A stretch of DNA of 64,000 nucleotides from Burkholderiales bacterium (GCA_947453625.1 CANGHK010000012.1:1-64000); one strand, 5' to 3'; shown: positions 17,126 through 26,773, counted from the first letter of the stretch. Made by a program: numbers and translations. Notes: a model not told the origin generated them from the sequence alone.

Positions 17126-19258
17126 TCAGTGTCCGTTCAGCAAGCCGCCCAGCAATGCCCAGAAGATGAAGATCGCCAGCAATACGCCGAAGCCCAGTGC
17201 AGCGAAGCCGAAGATGTAGGCTGCCTTGAACTCCGCCGGTGACGGCGCCGGGGTCATCCGTTCCTGCAACTTGCCCTGGGCGACCAGCCGTTCGTATTCG
17301 AGCGGCCGCTCTTCTTCCAGCGTCTCGAGCGGCATGCGCCCGGTGAACACCACAGTGTCCATCGGGAACGATTCCGGCCGCAGGTGGGTGTGGAAGAAGT
17401 GGAACAGGAAGATGAAGCCCGTGGCGAGCAAGGCCTCGTCGCTGTGGATGACGTAGGCCGCGTTCAGCGCCCAGCCCGGCAGGAAGGTGGTGGCCAGCGT
17501 CGGCATCCACAGCACCAAGCCGGAGACGCCGATCACGCCGACGCCCCAGAACACACCCATGTAGTCGAACTTCTCCCAGTAGGTGAAGCGGTCGAACTTG
17601 GGCCGCGGGCTGATGTACAGGAAGTACTTCACCATGGCCCACAAGTCGAGGATGTCGCGGGGTTGCGGCACCATGGAGCGGGGCCCCCAGAAGTAGCCGC
17701 GTTCCTTCTTGACGATCCAGTCGTAGGCCAGCGCGCCCAGGTGCCAGGCGAAATAGCCGAAGGTCACCACCCCAGCCAGACGGTGCAGCACCCCGGCCGC
17801 CTCCGAACTGCCGAACACAGACATCAGGCCAGACGCCCATGGGGCGGCTGCAAACTTCAGCGGCAAACCGGTGGCCGCCAGCAGCAGGAAACTGGTGACG
17901 ATCGTCACATGCAGCGCGATCTGCATGCCGCTGAAGCGGCGCACGTAAGGGCCTTTCGCCTTGGGCACGGCAACGAACTCACCGCGCAGTCTGCCCACCA
18001 GCGTGCGCTGCAGCCACAGCAGGTCGTGCAGGCCGAAGAAGCCGAACACGCCTAGCAGCAAGGCGGTCATGCCCAACCAGACCCAGTAGACATAGATATT
18101 GCGCTTCGGGTCCTTAGGATTGGCGTGTGGGTCGAAGGTCAGGAAGGCGGCGTTGACGTTCGGATGGCAGGCTCCGCAAGTCTTGGCCAGGTTGTCCGGA
18201 TGAACGCTGGAGCGCGGGTCGGAGGCCGGCAGGTTGTGGTGCGGGGTGTGGCAATCGGCGCATACCGCCGCCCGGGCGTTCTTCAACGACGTGGCCTTGC
18301 CGTGGAAACTGTCCTTGAAGGATTCGATGACTTTCTCATGGCAGTGGCCGCAGCGGCCTGCCACCTGGTCGCGCACGATGGCCGTGTCGGGGCGCTTGAT
18401 CGCATGCGGCTCGTGGCAACTGGTGCAGACTGGCCCTGCACTGGCTTTGTTGCCGTCCAACCCGCTCTTGGCGTCGCCGTCCTTCTTCCACAGGGTGCCG
18501 TGGGCACTGTCTTGCCACTCGCGCAGAATGCCTGAGTGGCACTTGCCGCAGGTGTCGGGTACCCTGGCGTGGCTGGTCGTGGCTGCGGCCTCGGTCTTCT
18601 CGTGGATCTCATGCTTGCCATGGCAGCTCGAGCAGGACGGTGCGCCTTCGGCCAGACCCGACTTCAGCAGCGCGCGTGCATGTTCGCTGCGCTCGTAGTT
18701 GGCCATCATCTCTTCGTGACAGGCGCCGCAGGTCTTGATCTGGTTGACCGCCGACAGCGTGGAGGCGGGATCGCCCTCCTTGCGGACCTTGTGCAGGCTG
18801 TCGTGGCAGCCCATGCAATCCTTGATCGCTTTGTCGCCCTTGCTGCGCCGTCCGTGGATGCTGCCCGCGACCGCCTTGAATTCGTCGGCGTGGCATTCCT
18901 GGCAAACCTGGGGCTTGACCGTGCCGAGCGCTTCGCCTGGATGCTTGATGCCGAGGGCGGCGCCGTGGCACTCGGTGCAGTCGAGCTTGCGGTGCGCCGA
19001 GCGGCCGAACTCGTCGGCATGCACGGCGACCGACTTGCCGTCCGCGCCCTTCAATTGGGCGTCGTCGTGGCAGTCCAGGCACTTCGCCTTCGGCGCCGGG
19101 GTGGCAGCAACCGTGGCCGCCAGGGCCGGTGCAGGTGCTGCAAGCACTGCGAACAGCAACGCAATCAATGCGACCGCAACAGCGGCGACGAAGCGGAAGC
19201 CTGTCACTGCGTCTTTCATTGCGCTTGTCCCAGAGGATCTGGTTGGCGTTCGCTTCAT
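17126..19258 (-). CDS. Multiheme cytochrome c fused to a b561-type membrane domain (CbcL-like)
   Basis: A 710-residue fusion: signal peptide; periplasmic region with eleven CxxCH motifs (CLDCH, CTECH, CQECH, CMGCH, CGACH, CSSCH, CGKCH, CTSCH, CGHCH, CADCH, CGACH); then about six transmembrane helices with several His residues in or beside membrane segments (ALHV, VLHRL, AWHLG, IHSDE, FHFFHTH), as in di-heme cytochromes b. This architecture suits a quinol:cytochrome c oxidoreductase like Geobacter CbcL. The start is uncertain: ATG 19258 has GGAAA upstream, ATG 19219 gives a shorter signal peptide. It is followed by the NapC-type gene. Confidence 0.85.
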   Translation of the reverse strand: MKRTPTRSSGTSAMKDAVTGFRFVAAVAVALIALLFAVLAAPAPALAATVAATPAPKAKCLDCHDDAQLKGADGKSVAVHADEFGRSAHRKLDCTECHGAALGIKHPGEALGTVKPQVCQECHADEFKAVAGSIHGRRSKGDKAIKDCMGCHDSLHKVRKEGDPASTLSAVNQIKTCGACHEEMMANYERSEHARALLKSGLAEGAPSCSSCHGKHEIHEKTEAAATTSHARVPDTCGKCHSGILREWQDSAHGTLWKKDGDAKSGLDGNKASAGPVCTSCHEPHAIKRPDTAIVRDQVAGRCGHCHEKVIESFKDSFHGKATSLKNARAAVCADCHTPHHNLPASDPRSSVHPDNLAKTCGACHPNVNAAFLTFDPHANPKDPKRNIYVYWVWLGMTALLLGVFGFFGLHDLLWLQRTLVGRLRGEFVAVPKAKGPYVRRFSGMQIALHVTIVTSFLLLAATGLPLKFAAAPWASGLMSVFGSSEAAGVLHRLAGVVTFGYFAWHLGALAYDWIVKKERGYFWGPRSMVPQPRDILDLWAMVKYFLYISPRPKFDRFTYWEKFDYMGVFWGVGVIGVSGLVLWMPTLATTFLPGWALNAAYVIHSDEALLATGFIFLFHFFHTHLRPESFPMDTVVFTGRMPLETLEEERPLEYERLVAQGKLQERMTPAPSPAEFKAAYIFGFAALGFGVLLAIFIFWALLGGLLNGH

Positions 19259-19665
19259 CGCAAGGTTTCCGTCGTTGTGCCCGGCAGCGCCAGGCAATCT
19301 GCTGATCACGCAGCGAAGTCATTGTGTCCGGCGAAGTCGCGCCGCATTTGATCTCTGGCAAGAAGTGGCGGGGCGCTGAAAGCGGCCAAAGAATCCGCTG
19401 CCAGAGGCCGTTTCCGGGTCGGCGTGTCGGTCTTTGCAGGGAATGACTCAGCGAATCGATGGTCGAGGTTTACCTGATCTGATGTCTCTGGGCTTGACAT
19501 AGATCAGATCGATCCAGGCGCTGTTTGGGGATCATCACCCAGTGACTTTTAGGTCTGAGCTTTGAAGGTGTCAGGTGGCTGCAATGCGGGGTGGTCTCGT
19601 TTGTCGCCGCCAGTCTGAACCTTCGTTCTGTATTTTTCGCCAATCCCACTTTTCTTGAGGAATAC
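19259..19665. other. Divergent promoter region between two cytochrome genes
   Basis: About 400 nt between the leftward b/c fusion gene and the rightward small cytochrome c. A strong FNR-like site lies at 19494-19507 and could serve both directions. The minus-strand ORF crossing the region (19470-19997) is a shadow of the cytochrome gene. Confidence 0.55.
19494..19507. promoter_or_regulatory. FNR/ANR-like site in the divergent cytochrome promoter
   Basis: TTGAC-ATAG-ATCAG, differing at two bases from the copy at 9258. It lies 158 nt before the cytochrome c start at 19666 and 235 nt before the b/c fusion start. Confidence 0.5.
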
Positions 19666-20016
19666 ATGCGTACGCTTCTATCCGCCAATTTGCTCGCGGC
19701 CGCCTTGACGGCGTTGGTGATGTCGACCGCGTCCAGCCCGGTGCTGGCTGTCGATGCCGAAGCCGCCCAGACACTGGCCAAGCAAAACAAATGCTTCAAG
19801 TGCCACGCGATCGACAAGAAGAAGGAGGCGATCCCATGGAAAGAGGTGGCCGCCAAGTACAAGGGCAAGCCCGATGCCGAGGCCAAGTTGACCAAGCACG
19901 TCACGACGGGCCCCAAGGTCAAGCTCGATGACGGGACGGAGGAGGAGCATCCGATGGTCAAGACCAAGAACCCGGATGAAATAAAGAACCTCGTCAACTA
20001 CATATTGGGCCTGTAG
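19666..20016 (+). CDS. Small periplasmic monoheme cytochrome c (C)
   Basis: A 116-residue secreted cytochrome. ATG 19666 follows TTGAGGAATAC and opens a clear signal peptide (cleavage after VLA near residue 27); the frame upstream is open but has no support. The heme motif is CFKCH. The C-terminal block HVTTGPKVKLDDGTEEEHP then NLVNYIL is shared with both domains of the protein at 20982-21623. A His (EEEHP) sits where the distal ligand is expected, next to a Met. It is the first gene of the short rightward cytochrome group within the hyp region. Confidence 0.9.
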   Translation: MRTLLSANLLAAALTALVMSTASSPVLAVDAEAAQTLAKQNKCFKCHAIDKKKEAIPWKEVAAKYKGKPDAEAKLTKHVTTGPKVKLDDGTEEEHPMVKTKNPDEIKNLVNYILGL

Positions 20017-20141
20017 CGTCGCTTGCCCGGCAGTGCTTCCTCGGCGGGTTCGCGTCGCTGTTGACCGTTCTGGAAGCCGGGTCTTGGCTGTCCTCCTTCG
20101 CATGAATTTCGCGAAGCGCTCACTTCTCATCAGCCTCGAAA

Positions 20142-20744
20142 ATGACTGAATCTACTCCCCGTCCATCCCGCCTGTCTCGCCTGCGAAATTTTCTGTTCCG
20201 GCCATCGACGCTCTCGCTCACAGCCGTCGTCGGTATCGGGATGTTGTCGGGATTGATCTTCTGGGGCGGATTCAACACTGGCATGGAGAAGACGAACTCG
20301 CTCGAGTTCTGTACCTCCTGCCATGAGATGCGCGACACGGTGTTCCAGGAGTACAAGGAGACGATTCACTACAAGAATCGATCCGGCGTGCGCGCCGCGT
20401 GTCCCGATTGCCATGTGCCCAAGGACTGGGTCCACAAGTTCGTGCGCAAGGTGCAAGCCAGCAACGAGTTGTACAGCAAGTTCATCACAAAGTCTGTCGA
20501 CACGCCGGAGAAGTTCGAAGCTAAGCGCATGGAGTTGGCCACCCATGTCTGGGAGGCGATGAAGGAAAACGATTCGCGCGAGTGTCGCAACTGCCACTCC
20601 TGGGACGCGATGGACCCGCACAAGCAGGGTGCCCGCGGCCGCAAGAAGATGGAAGCCGCGCAGAAAGAGGGCAAGACCTGCATCGACTGTCACAAGGGCA
20701 TTGCCCACCTGCTGCCCAAGGAATACAAGGAAGATGATGAGTGA
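20142..20744 (+). CDS. Tetraheme NapC/NirT/CymA-like quinol dehydrogenase
   Basis: A 200-residue inner-membrane cytochrome with one N-terminal helix (about residues 24-44) and four heme sites: CTSCHEM, CPDCH, CRNCH, CIDCH. Size, single anchor and the CxxCHxM first heme match NapC, NrfH and CymA, which take electrons from menaquinol or ubiquinol and feed periplasmic partners. There is no nap, nrf or tor reductase nearby, and mtrAB is in the same locus, so a CymA-like role is the best inference. It is followed by a 45-codon membrane peptide gene. Confidence 0.92.
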   Translation: MTESTPRPSRLSRLRNFLFRPSTLSLTAVVGIGMLSGLIFWGGFNTGMEKTNSLEFCTSCHEMRDTVFQEYKETIHYKNRSGVRAACPDCHVPKDWVHKFVRKVQASNELYSKFITKSVDTPEKFEAKRMELATHVWEAMKENDSRECRNCHSWDAMDPHKQGARGRKKMEAAQKEGKTCIDCHKGIAHLLPKEYKEDDE

Positions 20745-20783
20745 TATCCAGACTGTTGCAACGTCGGCCAGGAGGAGCTTCTT

Positions 20784-20921
20784 ATGGTGAATGCAATCTG
20801 GACGGGGCTCACCGTCATGGCCTTGGGTGGCATGTTCGTCACCTGCGTTTTGGTCGTGGTCGTGGGGGTTCGCGGGTTCGAAAGTTGGCTCGCCAAACGC
20901 GGTCGGAAAAACTCGGCGTAA
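20784..20921 (+). CDS. Small single-helix membrane protein (45 aa)
   Basis: ATG 20784 is preceded by the strong ribosome binding site AGGAGGAG and opens a 45-residue frame ending in TAA. Residues about 6-30 form one hydrophobic helix (TVMALGGMFVTCVLVVVVGV); the tail is basic (AKRGRKNS), which by the positive-inside rule places the C-terminus in the cytoplasm. It lies 39 nt after the CymA-like gene and 60 nt before the tandem cytochrome, on the same strand. I do not recognise a family. An accessory subunit or stabiliser of the CymA-like protein is a guess from position only. Confidence 0.65.
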   Translation: MVNAIWTGLTVMALGGMFVTCVLVVVVGVRGFESWLAKRGRKNSA

Positions 20922-20981
20922 CGGCTGCGCTATTCCGGCGGCGCGAAGCCATGCCGGCTTTAAAATTTCAGTGAGGCCGAA

Positions 20982-21623
20982 TTGAATTCAGCGATAAAGC
21001 CTGAACGGGCGAATCCATGGGCCGCGCTGGCCTGTGCGGCATCCATAGTGCTTGCCGCCGCCGATTGCGCTGCGCTAGAGGTGATCCCGGCGCAGACGCT
21101 CGCGCGCCAGAGCGGTTGCCTGGAATGCCACAGCGTCTACCAGAAGAAAGTCGGTCCGGCATGGAAAGACGTCGCCTCCAAGTACCACGGTGAAGCCGAT
21201 GCCAACCAGAAGCTCTACGCCCATGTCACGACCGGGCGCAATGCCAAGTTCGACGATGGCCACGAGGAAATCCACCCAGTCGTCAAGACCAGTGATGCCA
21301 AGCGAGTCCATAACCTCGTCGACTGGATTCTGGCGCTGCCTGTTGCAGCGCCAGTCGACGTGGCGTCTGCCGAGAAACTCGCCAAGCAGAGCAACTGCCT
21401 GAAATGCCATACGGTCGGTGCCAAGAAGGCAGGGCCCGCCTGGAAGGACGTCGCGACCAAGTACTTGGGCAGCGTTGGCGCCGAGGACATGCTCTACCAG
21501 CATGTCACGACGGGCCGCAAGGCCAAGTTCGAAGACGGGCATGAGGAAAGCCACCCGGTTGTAAAATCGGGTGATCGTGACCGCATCAACAACCTCGTGA
21601 ACTGGATCCTGTCGCTGAAGTAG
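20982..21623 (+). CDS. Diheme cytochrome c made of two tandem domains
   Basis: A 213-residue secreted protein with two copies of the small cytochrome c domain: CLECH in the first and CLKCH in the second, each followed by GPAWKDVA.KY, HVTTGR..KF and a C-terminal helix. The two halves are clear internal duplicates and are closest to the product at 19666-20016. Each has a His in place of the usual distal Met (EEIHPVVK, EESHPVVK). Translation probably starts at TTG 20982, with GTGAGG upstream; no ATG is available before the signal sequence. It ends 56 nt from the hypD stop, convergent with it. Confidence 0.88.
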   Translation: MNSAIKPERANPWAALACAASIVLAAADCAALEVIPAQTLARQSGCLECHSVYQKKVGPAWKDVASKYHGEADANQKLYAHVTTGRNAKFDDGHEEIHPVVKTSDAKRVHNLVDWILALPVAAPVDVASAEKLAKQSNCLKCHTVGAKKAGPAWKDVATKYLGSVGAEDMLYQHVTTGRKAKFEDGHEESHPVVKSGDRDRINNLVNWILSLK

Positions 21624-21679
21624 CGTCTTGCCCGAGATCGGTTGGACGCCCAGAGCGACAGCGACTGGCCGCGCTGCTA

Positions 21680-22840
21680 TTAGTCACCGGTTCCGGCCAT
21701 GTTGGGTGCGGTGACCGTCACGTCCTTGAATCGACCGTAGCTGTAATGGGCCGCGCAGGCCCCCTCGGACGACACCATGCATGACCCGATCGGGTTTTCG
21801 GGCGTGCAGACGCTGCCGAACACCTTGCAGTCGCGCGGTTGCTTGACGCCGCGCAGGATCGCGCCGCATTCGCAGGCCTTGTTGTCGGCCACCGATTTCG
21901 TCTGCAGGTCGAAGCGCCTTTCGGCGTCGAATGCCGCGAAGGTGTCGCGGATGCGCAATGCGCTGTACGGCACCTCGCCCAGGCCACGCCATTCGAAGGT
22001 GCGCCGCAATTCGAAGACTTCGAACACCAAGGCTTGGGCTTTGAGGTTGCCGTCTCGCGTGACGGCGCGGCTGAACTCGTTTTCGACCTCGGCCCGGCCC
22101 TGGTTGATCTGGCGCACCAGCATCAGGATGGCCTGCATGACGTCCAGCGGCTCGAAGCCGGCGATCACCACTGGCTTGCGGTACTCCTCGGCGAACAACT
22201 CGTAGGGCTGCGTGCCGATGATGGTCGAGACATGGGCCGGGCCGATGAAGCCGTCGAGCGGCAAGGTGCCGAACTCGCGCACGTCGGGCGAATCCAGGAT
22301 GTTGCTGATCGCCGCCGGTGTCAGCACATGGTTGGCCAGCACCGTGAAGTTGGCCAGCCCCAGCCGCGCCGCCTCCAGGACGACGAGAGCGGTGGGCGGC
22401 GTGGTAGTCTCGAAGCCGATCGCGAAGAACACCACTTGCCGGTCGGGGTGAGCCCGTGCGATCTTCAGCGCATCGGCAGGTGAATAGACCATGCGGACGT
22501 CACCGCCCCTGGCCTTGGCCTTGAGCAGCGACAGATGCTTGGACGCCGGCACCCGCATGCAGTCACCGTAGGTGCACAGGATCACGTGCTGTTCGAGGGC
22601 CAGTTGGATCGCCAGGTCGATGCGGCCTATCGGCAGCACGCACACCGGGCAGCCCGGGCCGTGGATCAGGCGCACGGTGGGGGGCAACAGGTCGGCCACA
22701 CCGTAGCGCGAGATCGCGTGGGTGTGGCCGCCGCAGAACTCCATCAGGTTGTAGCGCCGTCCCGGCTCGACTTCGGCGGCGATCGCCGCGGCGAGGTTTT
22801 GCGCCAGCGCCGCATTGCGGAACTCGTCGATGTATTTCAC
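21680..22840 (-). CDS. hypD: Hydrogenase maturation protein HypD
   Basis: A 386-residue Fe-S scaffold on which, with HypC, the Fe(CN)2CO unit is built. Conserved blocks are present: [20 protein letters not shown] near the middle, and the C-terminal Cys cluster ([21 protein letters not shown]). Its ATG overlaps the hypC stop (ATGA), so the two are coupled. It is the last gene of the contiguous hup-hyp operon; beyond it come convergent cytochrome genes instead of hypE. Confidence 0.97.
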   Translation of the reverse strand: MKYIDEFRNAALAQNLAAAIAAEVEPGRRYNLMEFCGGHTHAISRYGVADLLPPTVRLIHGPGCPVCVLPIGRIDLAIQLALEQHVILCTYGDCMRVPASKHLSLLKAKARGGDVRMVYSPADALKIARAHPDRQVVFFAIGFETTTPPTALVVLEAARLGLANFTVLANHVLTPAAISNILDSPDVREFGTLPLDGFIGPAHVSTIIGTQPYELFAEEYRKPVVIAGFEPLDVMQAILMLVRQINQGRAEVENEFSRAVTRDGNLKAQALVFEVFELRRTFEWRGLGEVPYSALRIRDTFAAFDAERRFDLQTKSVADNKACECGAILRGVKQPRDCKVFGSVCTPENPIGSCMVSSEGACAAHYSYGRFKDVTVTAPNMAGTGD

Positions 22841-23064
22841 GATGACTGCACCGCGGGCAGCGCGGCGAACAAGGCCAGTGTGCGCTCGGCTTCATCGGGG
22901 TCGAGCTTGGCCAGGGCATGACCGACATGCAGGATCACGTAGTCGCCCACCTGGATGCCGTCGACCAGCGCCAGGGAAATCTGCTTGCGGATACCGTCGA
23001 GGTCGACGATCGCGGTGCAGGCGTCGAGCAACTCGACCACGCGCACGGGTAGGGCCAGACACAT
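22837..23064 (-). CDS. hypC: Hydrogenase maturation chaperone HypC
   Basis: A 75-residue chaperone beginning MCLALP with the essential Cys2 that binds the iron precursor and then the large subunit. The middle block [16 protein letters not shown] is typical. It overlaps hypD by four bases and follows hypF with only three bases between. A second HypC-family protein, HupF, is coded in the same operon. Confidence 0.97.
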   Translation of the reverse strand: MCLALPVRVVELLDACTAIVDLDGIRKQISLALVDGIQVGDYVILHVGHALAKLDPDEAERTLALFAALPAVQSS

Positions 23065-23067
23065 GGT

Positions 23068-25413
23068 TCAATCTCCTTGGTGTTGGCGGCACATCGCCAC
23101 CCAGGCTTGGCCCAACGCGATGCCGCCGTCATTGGGCGGCGCCTGGCGGGCCTCGAGCACCTGCAGGCCTTGGGCCGTCAGGCGCGGCACCAGCAGGGCG
23201 ATGAGCAGCGCGTTGAGAAAACAGCCACCACCGAGCGCGACGCGGCGCAGACCGGTGGACTCGGCTGCGGCGATCACCCAGCGCGCCAGACCGTCGGCGA
23301 TCGCCTGGTGAAACAGGGCCGCGGCGCGGGCCGGGTCGGCGCCGTGGGCGGGGTCTGCCAGCATGGCGATCAGCGGCGTGGGGTCCAGCGTGTTGCCAGG
23401 TGCTATCGGCACCCAGTCGGCCAGCGTGGCGGCCGGCACCGGCGCGCCGCCATCGCCGGCCAGGGCTTCGAGCAGCATCGCGGCCTGTCCCTCGTAGGCA
23501 CTGGTTTCGCGCACGCCCAGCAGGCCGGCGGCGGCGTCGAACCAGCGGCCCAGGCTGCTGGTGGGCGGGCAGCGCAGGCCGCGCGCCAACATCTGGGTCA
23601 GCGCCGCGGCGCCGGACTGGCCGGGAAATCTTGCTTCGATGCCGGCGGCTTGGCCGGTGCGTTGCAGCGCGGCGGCGGCCATGCGCCAGGGCGCGCGCGC
23701 GGCGGCGTCGCCACCGGGCATCGCCAATGTCGCCAGATGCCCGAGACGCTGAAAATTGTCGCCCTCGACCCGCAGCAACTCGCCGCCCCAGGCGCCGCCG
23801 TCAAGCCCCATGCCGATGCCGTCCAGCGCCAGGCCCAGCAGCGGACCCTGCACGCCATGTTCAGCGGCCACCGCCGCTACATGGGCATGGTGGTGTTGCA
23901 CCGCGTGCGCCGGCAGCGACCGCGCGGCGGCGAACTCGAGCGCGAAGCGGGTGCTGAAGAAATCGGGATGCAGGTCGTGCGCGACCGCCTGCGGCCTGAC
24001 GTCGAGCACGGCGCACAAGTGGTCCACCGTCTCGACCAGCGCGCGGCAGGTGGCGGCGTTGCCCAGGTCGCCGACATGCGATGACAGGAAGGCCTCGTCG
24101 CCGCGGGTGATGCAGACGGTGTTCTTCAGCCATGCGCCCACGGCCAGCACCGGCGGGCCGGCGCGCGGCAGTGGGATAGCCAGCGGCGTGTAGCCGCGGG
24201 CGCGGCGGATGAACTGCGGCGCGGCGCGGGCGCCCAGCCGCAGCACCGAGTCGTCGCAGCGCGCCACGATGTCGCGGTCGTGCAGCAGCCAGGCGTCGGC
24301 AATGCCCCGCAGCCCGTCCAAGGCCTCCGGGTTGGTCGTTACCAGGGGCTCGCCGCCGGGGTTGGCGCTGGTCATCACCAGCACCAGGTCTTGCGCCTGG
24401 TCCAGCCAGGCGCAGCCGTCGGGCCGGCCAGCGGCTTCGTGGTACAGCAGGTACTGGGCCGGGGTGGCCGGCAGCATCAGCCCCAGCACGCCCAGTCCGG
24501 GGGCCACGCCTGGCCACAGGTTCGGGCGGTCTTCGCGCCTGGGCAGCAGCACGATCGGCCGCTCAGCCGATTGCAGCAGGGCTTGCTCGGCGGCATTGGC
24601 CCGGCACCAGCGGGTGGCTGAGGCGAGGTTGGCCAGCATCAGCGCGTATGGTTTTTCCTCGCGCTGTTTGCGTTCACGCAGCAGCGCCACGGCGGCGGGA
24701 TGGCGGGCGTCGCAGGCCAGGTGAAAGCCGCCCAGCCCCTTGATCGCCACAATGCGGCCGGCGCGCAGCAGCGCCAGCGTGGCGGCGATCGCGTCGCCGG
24801 CGATCGCCTGCTGTCGCTCATCGACCAATGCCAGCCTGGGGCCGCATTGCGGGCAGGCGTTGGGCTCGGCATGGAAGCGCCGGTGTGCCGGGTTTCGGTA
24901 CTCGGCCAGGCAGCGTGGGCATTGCGCGAAGGCCGCCATGCTGGTCTGTGCACGGTCGTAGGGCAGGGCGCGGGTCAGGGTGTAGCGCGGGCCGCATTGG
25001 GTGCAGTTGATGAAGGCATGACGGTGGCGCCGGTCGGCCGGGTCGAACAATTCGGCCAGGCAGTCGGCGCAGGGGGCGGTGTCGGGTGGGATGGCGGTGG
25101 TCACCGGCCCCGACAGGCTGGGCAGGATTCGGAAGCCCTCGCCGTCGGCGCTGCGCGCAAGCCGGGTGGCGTCGAGTTGCGCCACCCGGGACAAAGTGGG
25201 GGCGTCGGCGCGCAGCCGGCGCTCGAACGCCGCCAGGTCGACGGGCCGGCCCTGCACCTCGATCGCCACCCCATCGGCATCGTTGAGGACCCAGCCGGCC
25301 AGGCCGAGTTCGCAGGCCAGGCGGTAGACGAAGGGGCGGAAACCCACGCCCTGTACCGCGCCGCGCACGCGGATCGCGTGGCGCTCGGGGGTGACGTCGG
25401 CCAGGGTGGGCAT
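23068..25413 (-). CDS. hypF: Carbamoyltransferase HypF
   Basis: A 781-residue enzyme that makes the carbamoyl group for the CN ligands from carbamoyl phosphate and transfers it to HypE. Domains in order: acylphosphatase (RVRGAVQGVGFRPFVYR), two zinc-finger segments with paired Cys (CADC, CTQCG, CPRC, CPQCG), YrdC-like (about residues 200-390), and Kae1-like with VQHHHAHVAAV. Full length. The ribosome binding site is weak, and it lies between hypB and hypC in the order hypA-B-F-C-D. Confidence 0.97.
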   Translation of the reverse strand: MPTLADVTPERHAIRVRGAVQGVGFRPFVYRLACELGLAGWVLNDADGVAIEVQGRPVDLAAFERRLRADAPTLSRVAQLDATRLARSADGEGFRILPSLSGPVTTAIPPDTAPCADCLAELFDPADRRHRHAFINCTQCGPRYTLTRALPYDRAQTSMAAFAQCPRCLAEYRNPAHRRFHAEPNACPQCGPRLALVDERQQAIAGDAIAATLALLRAGRIVAIKGLGGFHLACDARHPAAVALLRERKQREEKPYALMLANLASATRWCRANAAEQALLQSAERPIVLLPRREDRPNLWPGVAPGLGVLGLMLPATPAQYLLYHEAAGRPDGCAWLDQAQDLVLVMTSANPGGEPLVTTNPEALDGLRGIADAWLLHDRDIVARCDDSVLRLGARAAPQFIRRARGYTPLAIPLPRAGPPVLAVGAWLKNTVCITRGDEAFLSSHVGDLGNAATCRALVETVDHLCAVLDVRPQAVAHDLHPDFFSTRFALEFAAARSLPAHAVQHHHAHVAAVAAEHGVQGPLLGLALDGIGMGLDGGAWGGELLRVEGDNFQRLGHLATLAMPGGDAAARAPWRMAAAALQRTGQAAGIEARFPGQSGAAALTQMLARGLRCPPTSSLGRWFDAAAGLLGVRETSAYEGQAAMLLEALAGDGGAPVPAATLADWVPIAPGNTLDPTPLIAMLADPAHGADPARAAALFHQAIADGLARWVIAAAESTGLRRVALGGGCFLNALLIALLVPRLTAQGLQVLEARQAPPNDGGIALGQAWVAMCRQHQGD

Positions 25414-25467
25414 GGTGGCGGGATTCGGGCGGGTCGAGAGTGGGCTAGGGGGTGGACTGGCCTCGCC

Positions 25468-26415
25468 TCAGCGTGGCTGAAGTCGCGCCACCTGGGCTTC
25501 CAACTCGGCCACCCGGGCCTGCAGCGTGGACACCCGGTCCAGCCGCTGCTGGCGTGCCGCGCCGGCGCCTCGCGCGATCCAGTCCAGCCAGCGGTCCAGC
25601 CCCACGCCGCTGCGGGCCGAGACCTCGATGATGGCGATGGCCGGGTTGACGCGGCGCGCGTTGGCCAGGCAGGCCGCGACGTCGAAATCCAGGTGCGGCA
25701 GCAAGTCGACCTTGTTGAGCAGCATCAGCGAGGCGGCGGCAAACATATCGGGGTATTTCAGAGGCTTGTCCTCGCCTTCGGTCACCGACAGCACCACCAC
25801 CTTGTGGGCCTCGCCGAGGTCGAAGCCGGCCGGGCAGACCAGGTTGCCGACGTTCTCGATCATCAGCACCGAATCCTCCACTGGCGCGAGCCGGTCCAGT
25901 GCGGCATCAATCATGGCGGCATCGAGGTGGCAGCCCTTGCCGGTGTTGATCTGCAGCGCCGCCGCCCCGGTGGCGCGGATGCGGTCGGCGTCGACGCTGG
26001 TCTGCTGGTCGCCCTCGATCACCGCCACCGGCAGCCGGCCGGCCAGCGCCTGGATCGTGCGCACCAGCAGCGAGGTCTTGCCCGAGCCGGGGCTAGACAC
26101 CAGGTTGAGCGCGAAGATGCCGCGCTGCGCCAGCCACTCGCGGTTGCGCTGCGCGATCGCGTCGTTCTTGGCCAGGATGTCGCGCTCGATCTGCACCAGG
26201 CGCGACTGCGTCATGCCCGGCACGGCGTTGCCCGCCGCGCCCTTGCCGTAATGCAGGTGGGCGTGGTCATGGTCGTGTTCGTGACCATGCGAATGCCCAT
26301 GGTTGTGCCCATGGTTGTGCGCGTGGGTCGTGCCGTCAGCATGGGTATGTGAATGGGCGGACTTGTCGCTCTCGATAGAGGTCTCGCCGGTGCCGCAGCC
26401 GCAGGTCAAACACAT
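25468..26415 (-). CDS. hypB: Nickel-inserting GTPase HypB
   Basis: A 315-residue SIMIBI GTPase that delivers nickel to the hydrogenase large subunit with HypA. The N-terminus has the high-affinity nickel motif CLTCGCG, then a His-rich stretch of about 16 His (residues 22-55) for nickel storage. The P-loop is SSPGSGKTS, with ENVGNLVCP and NKVDLLPH further on. After the normal end it has an extra tail of about 35 residues with heptad-spaced Leu/Val that could form a coiled coil, which is not usual. AGGAGATC precedes the ATG. Confidence 0.96.
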   Translation of the reverse strand: MCLTCGCGTGETSIESDKSAHSHTHADGTTHAHNHGHNHGHSHGHEHDHDHAHLHYGKGAAGNAVPGMTQSRLVQIERDILAKNDAIAQRNREWLAQRGIFALNLVSSPGSGKTSLLVRTIQALAGRLPVAVIEGDQQTSVDADRIRATGAAALQINTGKGCHLDAAMIDAALDRLAPVEDSVLMIENVGNLVCPAGFDLGEAHKVVVLSVTEGEDKPLKYPDMFAAASLMLLNKVDLLPHLDFDVAACLANARRVNPAIAIIEVSARSGVGLDRWLDWIARGAGAARQQRLDRVSTLQARVAELEAQVARLQPR

Positions 26416-26431
26416 GATCGATCTCCTGGTC

Positions 26432-26773
26432 TCATTCGATTTCGATGTCCATCACCCGCATGCGGTCGCCACCGTTGACCTGCAACTGGTAGCTGCCGCA
26501 ATGTGGGCAGGCTTGGCCGCGCTGGGCGATCAGCGCCGGCTGTGAGCAACCCAAGCACCAGGCGCTGCCGTTGACTTCGATGATCTCGAGACTGGCGCCC
26601 TCTGCCAGAGATCCGCGCTTGACCACGTCGAAGGCGAATTGCATGGCTTGCAACTCGATCTGGGCCAGCCGGCCAATCTCCAGGCGCACCCGGGTCACGC
26701 GATGCGCGCCGTTGCCACGGGCGGTCTCGTCGACGATCTCACGCACGCTTTCAGCCAGGGACATCTCATGCAT
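26432..26773 (-). CDS. hypA: Hydrogenase nickel incorporation protein HypA
   Basis: A 113-residue metallochaperone. The start at MHEMSLAES is fixed by the family: the N-terminal MHE motif binds nickel. The zinc site is formed by the CLGC and CPHC pairs near the C-terminus. The start overlaps the end of hupK by eight bases, so the two are likely coupled. It works with HypB to load nickel. Confidence 0.96.
   Translation of the reverse strand: MHEMSLAESVREIVDETARGNGAHRVTRVRLEIGRLAQIELQAMQFAFDVVKRGSLAEGASLEIIEVNGSAWCLGCSQPALIAQRGQACPHCGSYQLQVNGGDRMRVMDIEIE

Noticed and set aside
20142-20744. Naming the tetraheme protein napC or nrfH
   Set aside because: No nitrate, nitrite or TMAO reductase genes are near; the mtr context favours a CymA-like role, so no symbol is given.
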